Positions 62,119-64,000 of a DNA stretch of 64,000 nt are shown piece after piece. The notes below the pieces were generated by a model. It saw only the letters and a program-made list of their open reading frames with translations, was not told where the DNA came from and ran no database searches. The stretch is from Edolisoma coerulescens (lineage: Eukaryota > Chordata > Aves > Passeriformes > Campephagidae), in the NCBI GenBank assembly GCA_013397115.1, contig VWZW01002462.1, positions 221,044 through 285,043 on the forward strand. The letters are read 5' to 3'. The first letter of the stretch is position 1; every line of letters begins with the position of its first letter. The translations under genes were made by a program, and so were the position numbers.

Positions 62119-62410
62119 AGGTGGAATTCAGTCTCTTCTCTTCTCCCAGGTAACACGCAAGAGAAAAAGAGGAAACAGACTCAAGTTGCTCCAGGGGAGG
62201 TTTAGATTGGATATAGGAAAAAAAATTGTCACAAAGGGTGTTGTCAAGCACTTGAACAAGCTGCCCAGAGGAGTGTGGGGTCACCATCCCTGGAGGTGCT
62301 TAAAAAATGTGTAGATGTGTGCTAGTGGTAGATTTGCAAGTGCTGGGTTAATTGCTGGAATCAATGATCTTAGAAGTCTTTACCAAACTAAGTGATTCTA
62401 CCATTCCTTG
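62119..62410 (+). mobile_element. CR1 3' UTR and tail, right of the LTR
   Basis: This is the continuation of the interrupted CR1. 'CTCCCAGGTAACACGCAAGAGAAAAAGAGG', 'CAGGGGAGGTTTAGATTGGATATAGG', 'CACTTGAACAAGCTGCCCAGAGGAG' and 'TGGAGGTGCTTAAAA' are the standard CR1 3' blocks in order. The tail CTAAGTGATTCTACCATTCCTTGATTC is a decayed ATTCTRTG-type terminal repeat. Confidence 0.93.
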
Positions 62411-62827
62411 ATTCTGACAGACACAAAAATATCACAGGTGTTCTACAGAAGCAGCAAATTGGGCAGCAGCAGTTCTGAAAACAATTGTGTAAGACAGTCA
62501 TTTACACACGTTTTCCATACAGTGTAGTATGAAAAAATCAACTCATTTTTAAGGCATGCTTGCAAAAAACCATTAGGTCTTGAAGCAGAAAATAAAAGCA
62601 CTGTAGTGTATGATCGAAGTGTGACAGTGTCTGGAAAATTACATACAATTTAAGCAAGGCATTACAAAGAAGATATTAAGATACAGACAGGAGAGTGCTC
62701 AAAGAAAAGATACAATCATTTCAAAGTGACTGGAAGTCTAATTATGCCTCTATGGTAATTTTTCTTGAATTAAAGAATTTATTCCTATTGTTTTTATGCA
62801 TTTACATAATTACTTTGCTTTAAAAAC

Positions 62828-62842
62828 ATATATATATATATA
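62828..62842. repeat. (TA)n short microsatellite
   Basis: ATATATATATATATA within ACATATATATATATATAAAAC; too short to be informative. Confidence 0.85.
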
Positions 62843-63980
62843 AAACATACATTTATAAAATTTTCAGGTATTTAAGATAGAGGATAAGAATGTGCAATAA
62901 AAAGCACAATTTTGATAACACTTTTGATTTAGACTTTTTATATTCAGACAAGAAAGCCATAAAAATATTCTCATAAAAAGACTCCTTCCTTTCCTACAAT
63001 TTCATTTGGGTATGTTCTCAAATTATTAATTAAGGTGATTCATTTGGTTTATATTATATATGCAATTATTTTTATACACAATTATTTTTCCTGCTACATG
63101 TTGCCATGTTTTCTTTATGTCAGTTCCTTATTCATTCCTTGTGCTATTTCAAAAATAATTATATGTTTTAAGGCTCCTAACTAAGTGTTTAAAAATATTT
63201 GGAAAGACCAATTTGGATTGTTTCATCATGTAGATTTATAGGGCCAGCACAAAAATGATAAAAGCCAAGTTAGGTTTAACACCTGAAGGAAAAACCCCCA
63301 GATTTCCTAGGAGTTCAACAGATTTCTGTGTTAAATGGGATTCACATGGACATTTCCATGTCTTGAAACACTCAAACTAAAAATTAATAGCTCACTACAA
63401 ATATCCCAATGTGATAAGACACAAATTGCCAGGGAGAAAGGCAGCATGATTCAATAGTTTTTTTCCATGTCTAATTTGTAAGAATATGTTATTATCAATA
63501 TACTTTAAGCAGGTGGGGTTAGGGGATGTTTGAACCGTGTGTGATCTATCACCTCACTCGCCTGCAGACTGGTGAAGTGCTTTCCTGAACCAGGACTTGA
63601 TGCTTGAAGCCTTGTTAACCTGAAGGGTAAGAGCCCTGGGAGGATCAAGATCACTTCTGAACTCGGGCAACAGCTGAATTCTTAATGAAGTGACTGCTAG
63701 ACAGAAGGATTTGAAATCTGGATTTGTTTCATTAAAATTGTAGCTGACAATAATTTTTCCTAAGCTACCATTCTATACTCCAAATTTATCTGAATGGACT
63801 ACTTTTAATAGTTCTGTCAGTTCGACACCCTCTTCAATTTTTTTTTTTTTTCCAATATAAGAAAACAAAACATAGTAAAGGAAGACTGAAGTTCAGCTTT
63901 TTCTGAGCCAAGTGAAAAAGGATTTCTTTTAATTAAATACTATAATTCAGGGTTTATTACAGTTAGATTAAAAATACAAT

Positions 63981-64000
63981 ATTTTTATTTTTATTTTTAT
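63981..64000. repeat. (TTTTTA)n at window edge
   Basis: ATTTTTATTTTTATTTTTAT reaches the last base, so its true length cannot be seen. Confidence 0.8.

Larger units (their letters stand above)
59730..62410 (+). mobile_element. Long CR1 LINE with 5' part, two internal deletions, split by an LTR
   Basis: The copy starts near 59730 with a GTGACTGCCCCCTCTTCCCAG-type 5' block, which most CR1 copies lose. It continues through ORF1 esterase sequence (to about 60460). It then skips the endonuclease and resumes near 60530 in the region joining endonuclease and RT. The RT fingers and early palm follow (to about 61410), then a second gap removes the catalytic FADD block. The RT C-terminus (61430-61741) and the 3' UTR and tail (62113-62410, ending AAGTGATTCTACCATTCCTTGATTC) complete the layout. 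The LTR at 61748-62112 interrupts it. Many stops and shifts make it inert. The left edge is approximate. Confidence 0.93.
62411..64000. other. AT-rich non-coding DNA
   Basis: No gene is supported. There is a short TA repeat at 62828-62842, a T run near 63838-63851, and a TTTTTA hexamer repeat reaching the window end (63981-64000), which may continue beyond it. Confidence 0.7.

Noticed and set aside
1..64000. A previously undescribed multi-gene system
   Set aside because: Apart from one candidate exon, everything recognisable is retrotransposon, LTR or simple repeat; there are no adjacent intact genes that could form a system.

Overview
The window is AT-rich vertebrate nuclear DNA, almost certainly from a bird and most likely a songbird (Passeriformes). 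Evidence: at least six CR1 LINE segments, the dominant avian retrotransposon; a tRNA-Ile-headed, CR1-tailed SINE at 33.2 kb that matches the layout of the zebra-finch SINE TguSINE1; and two solo retroviral LTRs, one with an avian ERVL-like sequence. I see no bacterial-type genes, operons, rRNA, functional tRNA genes or CRISPR. Nearly all short open frames are chance frames, low-complexity artefacts or pieces of CR1 reverse transcriptase. Family calls rest on recalled consensus features, not on a search.

Layout. 1-17.3 kb: unique AT-rich non-coding DNA. 17.3-17.5 kb: a CR1 3' end (minus). 22.65-22.77 kb: a composite pentanucleotide microsatellite (TTTTA, TTGTA and TTTCA motifs). 25.3-25.7 kb: an ERVL-type solo LTR. 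29.4-31.2 kb: a cluster of three CR1 fragments of different ages (all minus). 33.2 kb: the SINE. 33.9-34.1 kb: a 205-bp pyrimidine-only-like tract. 39.7-39.9 kb: a G/T-rich tract. 43.6-43.7 kb: an A/C-rich tract. 51.8-52.8 kb: a CR1 copy with 171 codons of reverse transcriptase C-terminus still open (minus). 53.87-54.42 kb: the only stretch resembling host coding sequence, a candidate terminal exon with acceptor, 99 codons, stop and two AATAAA signals. 59.4-62.4 kb: a CR1 fragment, then a long CR1 copy (plus) that keeps its rarely retained 5' part (GDSL-esterase ORF1 remnant), has lost its endonuclease and the reverse-transcriptase catalytic core, and is split by a 365-bp solo LTR.

The best-supported observation is that nested insertion at 61.75-62.11 kb. 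The LTR is flanked by a 6-bp duplication (GTAGCC), and removing it restores CR1 continuity. It also contains a 19-bp, nearly perfect hairpin. The most interesting unresolved item is the candidate exon at 53.87 kb, whose protein I do not recognise. I found no convincing new biological system. The window reads as an intron or intergenic region with a layered transposon history and a few possible conserved non-coding elements that need alignment to judge.
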